Made by a program: the position numbers and the translations under genes. From Prorocentrum cordatum (lineage: Eukaryota; Sar; Dinophyceae; Prorocentrales; Prorocentraceae), in assembly GCA_963575745.1 (NCBI GenBank), contig CAUYUJ010009813.1, positions 420,141 through 484,140 on the forward strand: a DNA stretch of 64,000 bases, given 5' to 3'. Positions 50,282 to 61,331 of the stretch are shown here, piece by piece. Under the pieces are notes generated by a model, which ran no database searches, had not been told where the DNA came from, and was given only the letters and a program-made list of their open reading frames with translations. The first letter of the stretch is position 1. Each line of letters opens with the position of its first letter.

Positions 50282-51367
50282 ATGAGCGCGAGCGCGGGCT
50301 ACTCCCCCCGCAACGTCCGCGCGAGGACTGGGGCGCATGGTGGCGCGGCTGCCAAAGGAGCTGGTGAAGCAGGCCCCCCCGTGCCACGCCAGCCGCCGCA
50401 GCGCGACCTGCGTGCGATGGCTCAGCAGATTGCAGCCCCGCCCCAGCAGCGCCGGGAAGAGAAGCCTGCGAACACCCCCATCAAGCTCTGCATCGCGAAG
50501 TACACCGACATGGCGAGTGACTCCTCCGACACGCTCCCCGATGCGCCTCTGTGGAGCGCGCGGATCCACCACCCTGCGTGGCCATCGGTTGAGGCTCAGA
50601 TCATCGCCGCTTTCACGGACTACTTGCGCGCCGAGCACAACCAGAACGCGGCCGTCTCCAGCACGCTCCAGGAGCTCAAGGATGTGGAGGACACGTGGTT
50701 GCACATCAGCAAAAAGGCGACCGACCATCTCATGCACCTGCCCATCGAGCAGTACGCAATCACTGCGTGGATTGCGGGGGACATCTCCCGCCTGCAGAAC
50801 ATGCTGCTCTTGCTCGACGGCTTCTTCGGATACAGGGCCACCAACCCGCGCAGTATCCACAAGCGCCCATGGCCACCAGTGGCCGCAATGGCCGTCGAGG
50901 TGCACCGCGCGAACCCTGTCGAGTTCGACGTCTACCCCCCCCAGGACGGCTTGCGCATCACCACGGCGGTCAGAGACCCCGCGAAGGCCTTGCCCCTCGG
51001 CATCTTCACTGCGAGCCCGCCCAACTCCACGAGGATCATCGACGTCCAGGTCCAGATCATCTCCGAAAGTGCCGTGTCCATTGGTTGGGACAGCAGGACG
51101 TACCCGTTCCGCAAGCGCTTCGACGCCGCCGGAGTGCCCCGCAGCGACGACCAGAACAGCCCCGACCTCCGCATCCTCCCCATGGAGCGCTCCGACCTTT
51201 CCGTCGCGGCCAACAAGACCTTCGCGCTGAACGTGTTCTCCAGCGCGCTGAACAACATGATCGCGCACGTGCGCGTGGATCGGGAGACGGCCCCTGAAGC
51301 CGGCGCGGCGCGCGAACTGCTCACGGAACTCGAGGACCGGGGCAACATTTACATCAACGCGTTCTGA
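50282..51367 (+). CDS. Hypothetical 361-residue protein
   Basis: An uninterrupted frame of non-repetitive sequence, unlike the shadows around it. The N-terminus is Ala/Gly/Pro/Arg-rich and disordered (1-65). From about 66 it is well folded in appearance: IKLCIAKYTDMASDSSDTLP, then WSARIHHPAWPSVEAQIIAA, a helical stretch with VSSTLQELKDVEDTWLHISK, and NMLLLLDGFFGYRATNPRS. The later half has strands (MAVEVHRANPVEFDVYPPQ; RIIDVQVQIISESAVSIGW). The end is LEDRGNIYINAF, then TGA. I recognise no domain, signal peptide or membrane segment. The start is the first ATG of the frame, preceded by a plausible untranslated stretch. A real gene is likely; its function is unknown. Confidence 0.6.
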   Translation: MSASAGYSPRNVRARTGAHGGAAAKGAGEAGPPVPRQPPQRDLRAMAQQIAAPPQQRREEKPANTPIKLCIAKYTDMASDSSDTLPDAPLWSARIHHPAWPSVEAQIIAAFTDYLRAEHNQNAAVSSTLQELKDVEDTWLHISKKATDHLMHLPIEQYAITAWIAGDISRLQNMLLLLDGFFGYRATNPRSIHKRPWPPVAAMAVEVHRANPVEFDVYPPQDGLRITTAVRDPAKALPLGIFTASPPNSTRIIDVQVQIISESAVSIGWDSRTYPFRKRFDAAGVPRSDDQNSPDLRILPMERSDLSVAANKTFALNVFSSALNNMIAHVRVDRETAPEAGAARELLTELEDRGNIYINAF

Positions 51368-52050
51368 GGCGCACGCCCGCGGCGCACCAGCCGCCCCGCC
51401 CTCCCTCCCCCCCCCCCCCCATCCTGTACACAATCCCTCCCATAGGTGCCGAATGCCTTCCCTCTACCACTGGCAGGAGACCGGCGACGGGCGAGCTGGT
51501 TTGATTTTTTTCGACGAAGCGGCAACCGCTCCTGCACGCCTCCACTGCGGGCGTTCCTATCTGGCCCGAGGCGCGCGCGTCCGCGGAGGCCCGCGACTAC
51601 GACATGCCCCCCCCTCTGTTCCCCCTCTCATCCCCCGCCTCTGGTGCGCTCCGTTGCTGTCTTCGCGGCTCCTCCCCCTTCCGTCCATGGAGCTCGGCGC
51701 GCCGAGGAATGCCCGCGCGGTGGCACCGCCCCGCGCGAGGCGCTCCAGCCCCCCCGGACGGCACTTAGGCCCTGTGCTGACAGCTCCATGCACTCAGGCA
51801 AGCCTGCCCGCCCCCGTGGTTCATCCACTCTCATCCCGTGTGCCAGGAGAACAGCAGCCCACCCCCGAGCGTATCCATGTCATGGTATACGCGCGTGCAC
51901 CGACAGGCCATCCGTAGCGCCCCATCTGGACCTCCTGCTTCAAGCTCCGTTCCCGCCCTCCTGCGCCGCTCCTTTGAGAACCATTTCAGACAGATTTCGC
52001 TGCCATCTTCCATGGATCCAGGCCGACGCCGGTCAGCGCGAGCAGGGAGA
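51368..52050. other. Downstream flank, no gene seen
   Basis: C-run at 51,408-51,420 and C-rich sequence. No family recognisable in the frames. Confidence 0.4.
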
Positions 52051-52054
52051 GGGA

Positions 52055-52297
52055 AGAGGAGGAGGAGGAGGAGGAGGGAGACGGGGGACACGGCGCCGAC
52101 AACGATGACGACAACGACGTCGAGGGCGACGACGACGACGACGACGATGACGACGTGGAGGCCAACGACGACGACGGCGAACACGACGATCAGGACGACG
52201 ACGACGACACGACGACGACGATGACGACGGCGAGAATGGATGACGAGGACGACGTCGACGACGACGACGACGGCGACGACCGACGACGATGACGACC

Positions 52298-52337
<40 letters not shown>

Positions 52338-52707
52338 CACGACGGTGGCGGCGCGGGCAGCATCGGCGACGACGACGACAACGCGCTCGCCCGGGAGGGA
52401 CGCTCGAGGCGCGGGGCGGCCCCGACCGCACAGATGAGGCAAGGGAGAAGCATGGCTCCCGCGGTTGTCGCCGTCCTCGTGGTCGTGGTCGTCGTCGTTG
52501 TGGCGTCGTCGTCGCAGGCGTCGCCGCCGCCGCGCCGTCGCCAGGCAGCGGCCCCCGACGCAGTCGCTGTGCCCGTCATCGTGGTTGTCATGGCCGTCGT
52601 CACGTCGTCGTCGTCGTGGAGTTGTCGGTATCGCCGTCGACGTCGCGTCCTTGTCGCCGTCTGGGTCGTCTTCGTCTGTCGTCGTCGTCGTCGTCGTGAT
52701 CGTCGCT

Positions 52708-52743
<36 letters not shown>

Positions 52744-52800
52744 CGTCGTCGTCAGTCGTCGGCCTCCGAGTCGACGTCGTCGACGGCGTCGCCGTCTGCC
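52055..52800 (+). repeat. GAC tract then GTC tract
   Basis: (GAC/GAT)n from 52,095 to 52,380 and (GTC)n-like from 52,465 to 52,780. The two are roughly complementary, so the region could fold back. No gene. Confidence 0.85.
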
Positions 52801-52854
52801 CCACTCGAGCCCACTCCCCTCCCGCCCCCGCCCGCATGCCAGGCGAACACGTTC

Positions 52855-52925
52855 GAGGAGATGTCGTGGACGGAGTCCACGGGTCAGCCCTAGTCTTCTC
52901 TACAACGCAGGGACCCGTGCGCGCG
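52855..52925 (+). pseudogene. PPR-associated fragment 2
   Basis: GATGTCGTGGACGGAGTCCA to TTCTCTACAACGCAGGGACC matches the lead-in and first residues of PPR fragment 1 (VVDGVHGSALVF, then a broken YNAG). Only the edge of a repeat is left. Confidence 0.6.
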
Positions 52926-52949
52926 GGAGGGGTCCCTGTCTTGATCGAG

Positions 52950-54695
52950 CGAAAATACCCCACAACGGCTCCGGGGACGCCCCAGAGGCGCTCACGCGGC
53001 CCAAGAGGCGCCCAGGACGGCCCAGACACCCCCAAAACGGCCCAAGAGCGCTGCAAGAGGGCTCGAGACCGCCGAAAACGGCCCCGACAAGGCCCAGGAG
53101 GCTTCCACGACGGCCCCAGAGACGCCCAAGAGGCGTCCCAGGATGGCCCCCACAGGCCCAAATCATTGTTCTTTCCAAAGATAAACGTCCAATTTTAGCA
53201 TGCACTGCTTGCCGGGTATATGGCGCAGAAGATGGGACAAGAGGCCCCCGCGACCGCCCCAAGACGGCCCAAGAGGCCCCCCAGAGGCACGAAAACCGGC
53301 CCGAGAGAGCGTCAAGAGGCCCAAGAGGCGCCCAACACGGCCCCCAGGCGGCCCCAAGAGGCCCCCAGGAGGCGCCCAGGACGGCCCCAGACACCCCCAA
53401 GACGGCCCAAGAACGCTCCAAGAGAGCCCAAGACCGCCGAAAACAAACCCAAGACGGCCCAGGAGGCCTCCACGACGGCCCCAGAAACGCCCAAGAGGCG
53501 TCCAAGGATGGCCCCAAGAGGCGAAAATCCTTGTTTTCCTTAAGAAGAACGTTCAATTTTAGCATGCGCTGCTTGTCGGGAATGTGGCGCAGAAGCTGGT
53601 TCAAGGTCCCCACGACCGCCCCAAGACGGCCCAAGAGGCCCCCAAGACGCACGAAAACCGGCCCGAGAGGGCGTCAAGAGAGCCCAAGAGGCGCCCAAAA
53701 CGGCCCCAGGGCGACACCAAGAGGCTCCCGGGACGGCCCAAGGTATCCCCAAGACGTTCCAAGAGCGCTTCACGACAAGCCAAGACTGCCTTTTTGCGGC
53801 GCCAAGACGGCCCAAGACGCTTCTACGACGGACCCAGAGACGCCGAAGAGGCTTCCCAGGAGGGCCCCAGGACGCCCCAAGACGGCCGAAGAGACCCACA
53901 ACACCGCCACAGGACGGCCCAACAGGCCTCCAAGCGCGCCCCCAGACGGCCCATGGGAGCCCCAAGATGGCCCAAGAGGCGCCCAAGACGGCCCCAGAGG
54001 ACCCCAAGCCAGGCCCAAGAGGGGGGCCAAAGAACGGGGAAAAACCCTGACACTCTGAGCCCTGGGCCCCCATACGCCAACACAAGGCCCCAAGACCCCC
54101 CCCCCAAGGGAACGCCAAGAGGTCGCCAGAGGCCCCCAAGAAGCCCAAAGCAAGCCCCACGAGGCCCCAAGACGGCCCCCAAGTGGCCCCATAAGAGGTT
54201 CAACGGAGCGTCCAAGAGGCCCCCTAGAGGCCTCCAACAAGGCCCAAGAGGCCCCCAAGAGCCTCCAACAGTCCTCCGAAACATGCCCCTAGAGGCCTAA
54301 TCCCTATTTTTGTAGTTGTTGAAAGAGTTTTGCCTTCTCGCCTTCTCGGCTAGCCGACGCTCCAAGACGGCCGAAGAGACCGCCCCAGGACGGCCCAGCA
54401 GGCATCCAAGCGCGTCCCCAGACGGCCCAGTGCGCCCCAAGATGGCCCAAGAGGCGCCCAAGACGGCTCCAGAGGACCCCAAGCCAGGCCCAAGACGGGT
54501 CCAAAGAACGGATAGAAAACCCTGACACTCTGAGCCCTGGGCCCCCATACGCCCACACAAGGCCCCAAGACCCCCCCAATGGAACGCCACGAGGCCCCCA
54601 GAGGCCCCCAAGAAGCCCAAAGCAAGCCCCACCAGGCCCCAAGACGGCCCCCAAGAGGCCCCAAAGCTGCCTCCAAGAGGGACCCCAGAGGCCTC
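52950..54695 (+). repeat. Degenerate AAGACGGCCC array, block 3
   Basis: Same family as block 1. Larger duplications lie within: 53,165-53,245 and 53,535-53,600 share AATTTTAGCATGC and TTGCCGGG/TTGTCGGG about 370 bp apart. 54,045-54,130 and 54,515-54,600 share CCTGACACTCTGAGCCCTGG about 470 bp apart. Confidence 0.85.
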
Positions 54696-54769
54696 TGAGC
54701 CATTACCCAGGCACAGGCACGGGCGTGCTTCCACTGACACCGCCTCCACCGCGTTCCCGCCTTCAGGCC

Positions 54770-55080
54770 TGCTTCCCTGCATCTCTCACCCACCTCCACC
54801 TCCAGCAGCCACCTCCTCCATCCACGCCGTCCCTTCCACCCACCCATTACCCGCGAGGCCACAGAGACGCTTCTCTTCCACGTCTACGCCATGGCGGGCA
54901 CATTCTGCGGCCGGAAGGCCGCGGGTCAGCCCTACTCAGCTATAGCGCTGGGGTCAGCGCGTGCGAGAAGGGCGGGCAGTGGCAGCGGGCACTTGCGCTG
55001 CTGAGCGAGATGCGGGAGGCGAAGCTGGAGCCCAGCGTCATCTCTTCTACAATGCCGCGATCTCTGCGTGCCAGAAGGTC
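54770..55080 (+). pseudogene. PPR repeat fragment 3
   Basis: 54,935-55,039 encodes one complete PPR: LSYSAGVSACEKGG, then QWQRALALLSEMREAKLEPS. A second repeat starts in another frame (FYNAAISACQK) and breaks off. The 160 bp upstream (CACCTCCACCTCCAGCAGCC onward) is shared with fragment 4. Confidence 0.8.
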
Positions 55081-55560
55081 CTCTGTCTTGAAAGACTGGC
55101 CGGGCCCTCGGGGCCGCCCTGCGAGCCCCCAGGCCGCTCCGAGACAGCTCAGAAACGCCCGCGAGGGCGCCCAGGCAGACCAAGAGGGACCCAACCGAGC
55201 CCCAGGTCGGCTCCAGAGGCCTCCAAGGCAGGCCAGGAGGCCCCCAAGGCGGCCCAGGAGGATCCCCAAGAGGGACCAAGAGGCGAAAATTGCTCCATTC
55301 CTTCAGGGAAACGTGCATTTTTATATGCTCGCTCTTTTCGGTCCACGACGGCTAATTACAGACCCCCCCCCCCTTCCGGCGAAACGATAACCGTCCCGCA
55401 CCCTGGAAGCGTTATTCTGGCACTTGTGGCTAGGAGGAGGAGGAGGAGAAGGAGGAGGAAACGGCGACGGCGACGGCGACCAGGCGGATCGGCCGACTCG
55501 CCTTGGGAAAGGGGACGGCAGGGAGGGGACGGCAGGGAGGGGAGGGCGAGGTACTTGTAA
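55081..55560 (+). repeat. Short AAGACGGCCC-type block and simple repeats
   Basis: 55,095-55,290 is related to 6,020-6,100 and to the array family; then GGA and CGACGG tracts. No gene. Confidence 0.6.
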
Positions 55561-55564
55561 CACT

Positions 55565-55695
55565 CGCCTTAGTATTATTATTATTAGTATTATTATTATT
55601 AGTATTATTATTATTAATATTATTATTGTTATTATTAGTATTATTATTAGTGTTGTTACTATTATTATTAGTAATATTATTATTGTTATTATTAT

Positions 55696-55730
<35 letters not shown>

Positions 55731-55865
55731 TGATTATTATGAGTAGTATTATTATTATTCGTAGTAGGAGTAGTATTATTACTATTATTATTAGTAGTAT
55801 TATTATTATTATTAATTATTATTATTATTATTGTTGTTCTTATTCGCATTATTATTCTTAGTTTC
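55565..55865 (+). repeat. TTA/GTA trinucleotide microsatellite (AT-rich island)
   Basis: About 300 bp of TATTATTAG/TAGTAGTAG repeats, nearly free of C, in a GC-rich window. Confidence 0.95.
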
Positions 55866-56024
55866 GTATTCTTATTCTTACTACAAGTCCAATTGGGATG
55901 CCATCCGAGGCGGGGCGCAGGAATTATTTGTTTTCCTTTCATTTGCGCGGTGCTAATTATATCGTTCGGCGAACCCCCCCCTAAATAATTATTCTCTTGC
56001 ACAGCTGTGCTCTAGAGCTCGGAC
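55866..56024. other. Short spacer
   Basis: Relatively AT-rich sequence without a recognisable feature. Confidence 0.5.
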
Positions 56025-56365
56025 ATCTTTATTTTCGTCGTTCGTCGTGTCGTTCGTCCCCCTCGCCCCCCTCCCTGTCCACGCTTCCCAGGGTAGCCCC
56101 CCTGGGCCACGGAACCCTTTATTTTCGTCGTTCGTCGTGTCGTTCGTCCCCCTCGCCCCCCCCCCGTCCCCCTCGCCCCTCCCCCTGTCCACGCTTCCCA
56201 GGGTACCCCTCGCCCCCCCCCCCTGTCCACGCTTCCCAGGGTAGCCCCCCTGGGCCACGGAACCCTTTATTTTCGTCGTTCGTCGTGTCGTTCGTCGCCC
56301 TCGCCCCCCTCCCGCCCCCCTCGCCCCCCCCCCCTGTCCACGCTTCCCAGGGTAGCCCCCTGGCT
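56025..56365 (+). repeat. Tandem repeat with TTTATTTTCGTCGTTCGTCG
   Basis: Three main copies (starts at about 56,028, 56,118 and 56,268). Each has TTATTTTCGTCG, a C-run, CTGTCCACGCTTCCCAGGGT and usually GGGCCACGGAACCC; lengths vary because C-rich sub-units duplicated. Confidence 0.85.
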
Positions 56366-56599
56366 CTTGGGGAACCACTGAGGCACTCTTGGCCAAGGCC
56401 TAGAAACAAAACCAGGCCAGGCCCCAGAAATCGTCGTCGTCGTCGTCCTCCTCCTCCGCTTTCTTCCTGGATCCTCCTAAACCCCTCCTGGAGGAAGGAG
56501 GCGAGGGCCTCCTGTCCTTCGCAGCTCCTTTGTGCAAGAGCCAGGGCACGCGTGCCACTTGTTTAATTACGGTGCGGTGCTAATGATAACGCCGGGGGG
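56366..56599. other. Spacer
   Basis: TCGTCG and CTCCTC short runs; nothing else seen. Confidence 0.5.
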
Positions 56600-57260
56600 T
56601 TCTTAATTGCTTCGCAGGCCTTCCCGATCGCCCCAAGACGCCCCCCGAGCACCCCAGGAGAGCCCCCAAAGGGCCCGAGGCGGCCCCGCGACGGCTCCAG
56701 AGTCCAGAGACGCCCTAGACGGCCCCAGAGGCAACCAAGACAGCCCCAAAAGCGGTCAATGACGGCCCAAGACGGCCACAAGACGGCCACAAGATGGCCC
56801 CAGAGGCGCCCAAGACGGCCCCAGATCGCTCCAAGGCGGCCCAAGATGCACCCAAGACGGCCCAAGAGGGCCCGAGAGACCCCCAGGAGGACGAAAAGAG
56901 GCTTCCAGACGGACCCCATGAGGCCTTGAATGCTTGTCTCTTGGGGAGCGCCGACGACTGACGAGAAGATCGACGGGATGAAGGATCGAGGGGAGGAGGA
57001 GGAGGAGGACACCCCAAATGGCCCCCAACGCCGATAGAAGCCACCTAGATGTCCCGAGCATGACCCGAAGGAGGCCCCAAGACGGTCCGGACACACCGAG
57101 ATGGCTCCTAAAGTAGATCGACTGGATGACTGATTCAGGGGAGGACGAGGAGGGCGGCCAGAATGGCCCACAAGCCGATAGTAGGAGCCACAGAGATGTC
57201 CCGAGCATGCCCCGAAGACGGCCCCAAGAGTGTCCAGACACCCCGAGAAGGCTCCTAACG
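56600..57260 (+). repeat. Degenerate AAGACGGCCC array, block 4
   Basis: 56,610-56,700 closely parallels 15,445-15,535 (CCTTCCCGATCGCCCCAAGA onward). A sub-block GATGTCCCGAGCATG(A/C)CCC is duplicated at about 57,050 and 57,193. Confidence 0.8.
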
Positions 57261-57525
57261 CGCAGCCCAAGTAAACCAAAGTGACAGTTACTTGACAGTT
57301 TCTCCAGCGTCCTATCGGTGATCCTCCCGTGCGCCGGGCGCCTGAGCGGTCCCAGTGTGGGCCGTCTCGGCGCCCTCTTGCGGGCCTCTTGGGTTGTATA
57401 TCACGCTGCCCCAGCTAAGAGCAGATAAAATTATCATTGCGACCCGCCCCGCAAAAGCTATGATGAACACAAAGCGCGGCGTGAGAAACAGCTTCTGTCC
57501 ACACCACGCTGTGCCTACATGCGTT
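57261..57525. other. Spacer
   Basis: No gene or clear repeat recognised. Confidence 0.4.
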
Positions 57526-57740
57526 CCTCCTGCATCCCTCGCCCACCTCCCCCTTCAGCGGCCACTTCCTCCATCCACACCGTCCCCTCCAACCTCCCCC
57601 CCCGCGAGGCCCCGTAGACGCTCCATGTCCACGTTCACACCATGGCGGGCAGACCCCGCGGCCGGAAGGCCGCGGGTCAGCCCTAGTCTGTACTACAATT
57701 CTGGGCGAAGCGCTTGCGAAAAGGTCAGGCAGTGGCAGCG
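57526..57740 (+). pseudogene. PPR repeat fragment 4
   Basis: The lead-in shared with fragment 3 (CCTCCATCCACACCGTCCC) is followed by LYYNSGRSACEKVRQWQR, the first half of a PPR. It then breaks directly into array sequence. Confidence 0.75.
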
Positions 57741-58930
57741 CCCCGGGCCGCCCAGAGAGCTCGCGGGCCGCCCGGAGAGCCTCCGGGCCGCTGCCCGACG
57801 GGCCCGGGAGGCCCCCGGACCGCTCGCGGACTGATCCAGGATTCCCAGATCGCCCCAAGACGGCCTCAGGAGGTCCCGAAGACGGCCCAAGACGGTCCAA
57901 GAGTGTATCCGAGACGCTTAAGATGGCTTCAAGACGCCTTCAAGACAGCCCGAGACGCCTCCACGAGGCCCCGACAGCGCTCGAAGTGCACCTCCCAGAG
58001 GGGCCGCAGAAGCCAAAATCGTTGATTATCTTTGTTCTTTTTTCCATGTTTCTGGCCTTCTCGCTTTTTCGGCTTTCCGACACTCCACGGCCGCCCAAGA
58101 GGCCCTCAAGACCGTTCCAAGACGGCCCAAGAGGCCTTCAAGACGGCCCCAAAACAGCCCAAGAGGACCCCAAGACGGCCCAAGAGCCGCCCAAGACGGC
58201 CCAAGAGGGCCCCAAGAAGGCCCCAAGAGAGGCCAAAGACAGGGACCCGGAACCGAAAAATCGAGGCCTCCACCCCAAGAAGCCCCCAGGAACCCCAAGA
58301 CGCCCCAAAGAAACGCCGGGACGCGCCCAAGACATCCCCAGGAGGCCCCAGGACGCCCCAAAGAGTTTCCAAGAGGCCCCCCAGACGCCGCCAAGCGCCC
58401 CAAAAGGCCCCCAAGAGGCCCCAAAAGAGGGCCCAAGAGGCCCCAAGACGCCCCCAAAACCCCCAGATCGCCCCAAGACGGCTTCACAGACGCCCAAGAG
58501 GGCAGAAGCCGACCCGGCCCCCGAGGACCGCGTGGACGTCGCCAAGAAGCAATACGCGTGCGTTTTCCGAAGGTTTCGAGGGTTTTCCTGTTCCCGCCAT
58601 TTCGGCCCTACAACGGTCCCGGGGGGGTCCCAGATCGCCCCTGCACGGTCCAAGAGGGCCCCAGGAGGACTCCCAGACGGCCCAGGAAGGCCCGTAGACG
58701 GCCCAAGAGGGCTCCAAAACGGCCCAAGAGAGCTTCAAGCGAACCCCAGATCCCGCCCGAGCGGGCCCAAGGCGACCTCCGAGACGGCCCGAGACCCCCA
58801 AGATGGCCCCAAGACGCCCCAGGGATGGCCCCAGATGCCACCCACACGTGCCCAAAGCGACCTCCGCGACGGCCCGAGACCCCTGAGATGGCCCCAAGAC
58901 CACCCTGCGCGAGCCCGCTAACGTGGCCCC
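57741..58930 (+). repeat. Degenerate AAGACGGCCC array, block 5
   Basis: Continuous irregular repeats with two less repetitive inserts: about 58,015-58,100 (TTTCGGCTTTCCGACACTCC) and about 58,510-58,615 (GCGTGGACGTCGCCAAGAAG). Confidence 0.85.
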
Positions 58931-59027
58931 TTCATTCTGACGGTGCCTGAAAACCCTTGAGTTTGGGCTGATCGCGCCCAGCCCCAGCGCGATTAGCAAA
59001 AACCAATTCCTTTCCACGCTTCCAGGT
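58931..59027 (+). repeat. Hairpin-bearing direct repeat, copy 1
   Basis: TTCATTCTGACGGTGCCTGA, then GCTGATCGCGCC/GCGCGATTAGC stem, then AAAAACCAATTCCTTT and CGCTTCCAGG. Paired with copy 2 at 59,543. Confidence 0.8.
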
Positions 59028-59059
59028 CAGTGCCCCCGGGGCTCCCCGACTGCTTTCTG

Positions 59060-59515
59060 AGATCGCCCCTGGACGTGGCCCCTTACACGGCGGCCCCACG
59101 CGTGGCCTCCAAACGGGACCCCCAAAGGCGGCCCCCACACAAAGCCTCCGAAGGTCGCCCCTACCGCCCAGTAAGCGTGGCCCCCGAACATCAACCCCAC
59201 GCGTAGCCCCCAGGCGCCCCCAAACGTAGCCCCAACACACACACACACACACACACACAGCCCCCAACCATTGCCCTCAAACGTGACCGTCACATCTGCC
59301 CCCGAACCCCGCACCCTCAAACGCGACCGTCACATGTGCCCCCGAACCCCGCACGCGGCCCCCAAACATGGCCCCCGGCAGGGCCGCGAACGTTACCCCC
59401 AACCATGACCCCCTGACGAGACCCCCCAACGTGGCCCTCAAACGAGGCCCCCCAACGTAGCGCCCAACTCTGGCCCCCACGCGTCCATCCCCCACATCGA
59501 ACTTCTCGCGCACAG
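59060..59515 (+). repeat. Degenerate GTGGCCCCCAAAC repeat
   Basis: Irregular 12-16-bp repeats of CGTGGCCCCCAAACG type, with (AC)n at 59,237-59,259. Flanked by the two hairpin-bearing direct repeats. Confidence 0.8.
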
Positions 59516-59542
59516 GGACTCTGTAAGATCGTTCGGGCCCCC

Positions 59543-59638
59543 TTACTCTGATTGTGTCTGAAAACCTACGTGTTTCTGCTAATCGCGCCTAGGCCTCGCG
59601 CGATTAGCAAAAACACATTACTTTTGACGCTTCCAGCA
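59543..59638 (+). repeat. Hairpin-bearing direct repeat, copy 2
   Basis: CTTACTCTGATTGTGTCTGA, stem GCTAATCGCG with CGCGATTAGC, then AAAAACACATTACTTTTGAC and GCTTCCAGC. Confidence 0.8.
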
Positions 59639-59689
59639 TTTCCGACACGTGCGCGTTCGGGACCAACGCCTGGACCTGCGGGCCGTGGA

Positions 59690-59752
59690 TTTTCCACGGG
59701 TTCACACTAGTCTATACTACAATGCAGGGCCCCGCGCGTGCGAGAAGGGCGA
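59690..59752 (+). pseudogene. PPR repeat fragment 5
   Basis: TCCACGGGTTCACACTAGTC to GCGCGTGCGAGAAGGGCG encodes LYYNAGPRACEKGD, the first third of a PPR, ending where the array begins. Confidence 0.7.
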
Positions 59753-59754
59753 TT

Positions 59755-60590
59755 CTGGTCAAAAAGCGTAGCAGGCCCAAGACACGCCAAGAGGGCCCCA
59801 AGAGGCCCCCAAGACGGCCCCAGAGGGCCCCGGGACGCCCCAAGATGGGCCCAAGACGCCCCCAAGACGGCCCCAGAAGGCTCTGGGACGCCCCAAGATG
59901 GGCCCAAGACGCCGACGATTGGGCCAAGACGGCCCCAGAGGCGGCCAAAATGCCCCAAGAGGCCTCCCAAGAGGCTTCCCAGCAGGGCCCCGAGCGGGAG
60001 AAATCGTCGATTTCCATTATGTTTTTTGATGTTTTTCGCATTCTCCCCTTTTCGCCGTCCCTGCGCTCCGAGACGGCCCAAGAGGTCCCCAAGACCGCTC
60101 CAAGACCACCGACGAGGCCCGCAAGAGGGCTTCAAGACGGGCCAAGAGGGCCCCTAGACGATCCCAAGACGCCACAAGACAGCCCAAGACGGCCCCCCAA
60201 GACGGCCCCAGAGGGCCCCGGGACGCCCCAAGATAGGCCCAAGACGCGCCAAGAGGGCCCCAAGAGGCCCCCAAGACGAGGGCCCCGGGACGCCCCAAGA
60301 TGGGCCCAAGACGCCGACGATTGGGCCAAGACGGCCCCAGAGGCGGCCAAAATGCCCCAAGAGGCCCCCCAAGAGGCTTCCCAGCAGGGCCCCGAGCGGG
60401 AGAAATCGTCGATTTCCATTGTGTTTTTCGATGTTCTTCGCATTCTCCCCTTTTCGCCGTCCCTGCGCTCCAAGACGGCCTAAGAGGTCCCCAAGACCGC
60501 TCCAAGACCACCGACGAGGCTCAGAGGGCCTCAAGACGGGCCAAGAGGGCTCCAGACGATCCCAAGACGCCTCCTCGGCGGTCCAGCGCC
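59755..60590 (+). repeat. Degenerate AAGACGGCCC array, block 6, with a 400-bp duplication
   Basis: 59,830-60,150 and 60,240-60,560 are near-identical (for example GATTGGGCCAAGACGGCCCC and GAGCGGGAGAAATCGTCGAT in both), a recent tandem duplication. Confidence 0.85.
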
Positions 60591-60699
60591 TGCATATGGC
60601 CAGACAGGAAAAGTGCCTCGTCCCCGTCGTCGTCGCCGTCGGCGGCCCTGGCGCCAGGCAGCCCAAACGGCATCGCCACGGGGACCTCCGGGCAGGTTT

Positions 60700-61195
60700 T
60701 CACAAAATTATCCCGGCAAAGCAACCTAACAGCCATGTGTAGGAGCATATCTGGAAGCATTCCCCTTAAGATTCGGATGAGAATCCAGTTGTAGAATTCT
60801 GCTGTTCTCGCAGTCGTTGTCGCATTCGCGAGGACAGTCGCAGTGGCAACGGCAGTCGCAGTCACAGCCTCAGCCTCAGCCTGCCTCAGCCTCAGCCTCA
60901 GCCTGCCTCAGCCTCAGCCTGCCTCAGCCTCAGACTCAGCCTGCTTCAGCCTCAGCCTCAGTCTGCCTTCAGCCTCGGCCTCAGCCTCAGCCTGCCTCAG
61001 CCTCAGCCTGCATCAGCCTCAGCCTCATCCTGCCTCAGCATCAGCCTGCCTCAGCCTCAGCCTCAGCCTCAGCCTGCCTCTGCCTCAGCCTCAGCCTGCT
61101 TCAGCCTCAGCCTCAGTCTGCCGTCGGCCTCGGCCTCAGCCTCAGCCTGCCTCAGCCTCAGCCTGCATCAGCCTCAGCCTCAGCACGAAGCGGCC
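60700..61195 (+). repeat. Composite satellite cassette, copy 6 (no 73-bp array)
   Basis: Linker from TTATCCCGGCAAAGCAACCT at 60,708 through GCAGTCGCAGTCACAGCCTC near 60,850, then the CAGCCT satellite to about 61,188. It ends at CACGAAGCGGCCCAG, a fragment of the 73-bp unit. Confidence 0.9.
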
Positions 61196-61331
61196 CAGCT
61201 AGAAGGACAAAGCGCTGAATGTACACCGATGTGTTCGACGACTGCGTATGTAATGATGTGACGATATACAGACTGAGCCCTTCGTGAATGTCTACATGTT
61301 TTTCTGACGCCTACAAACGGCGCTGACGTGT

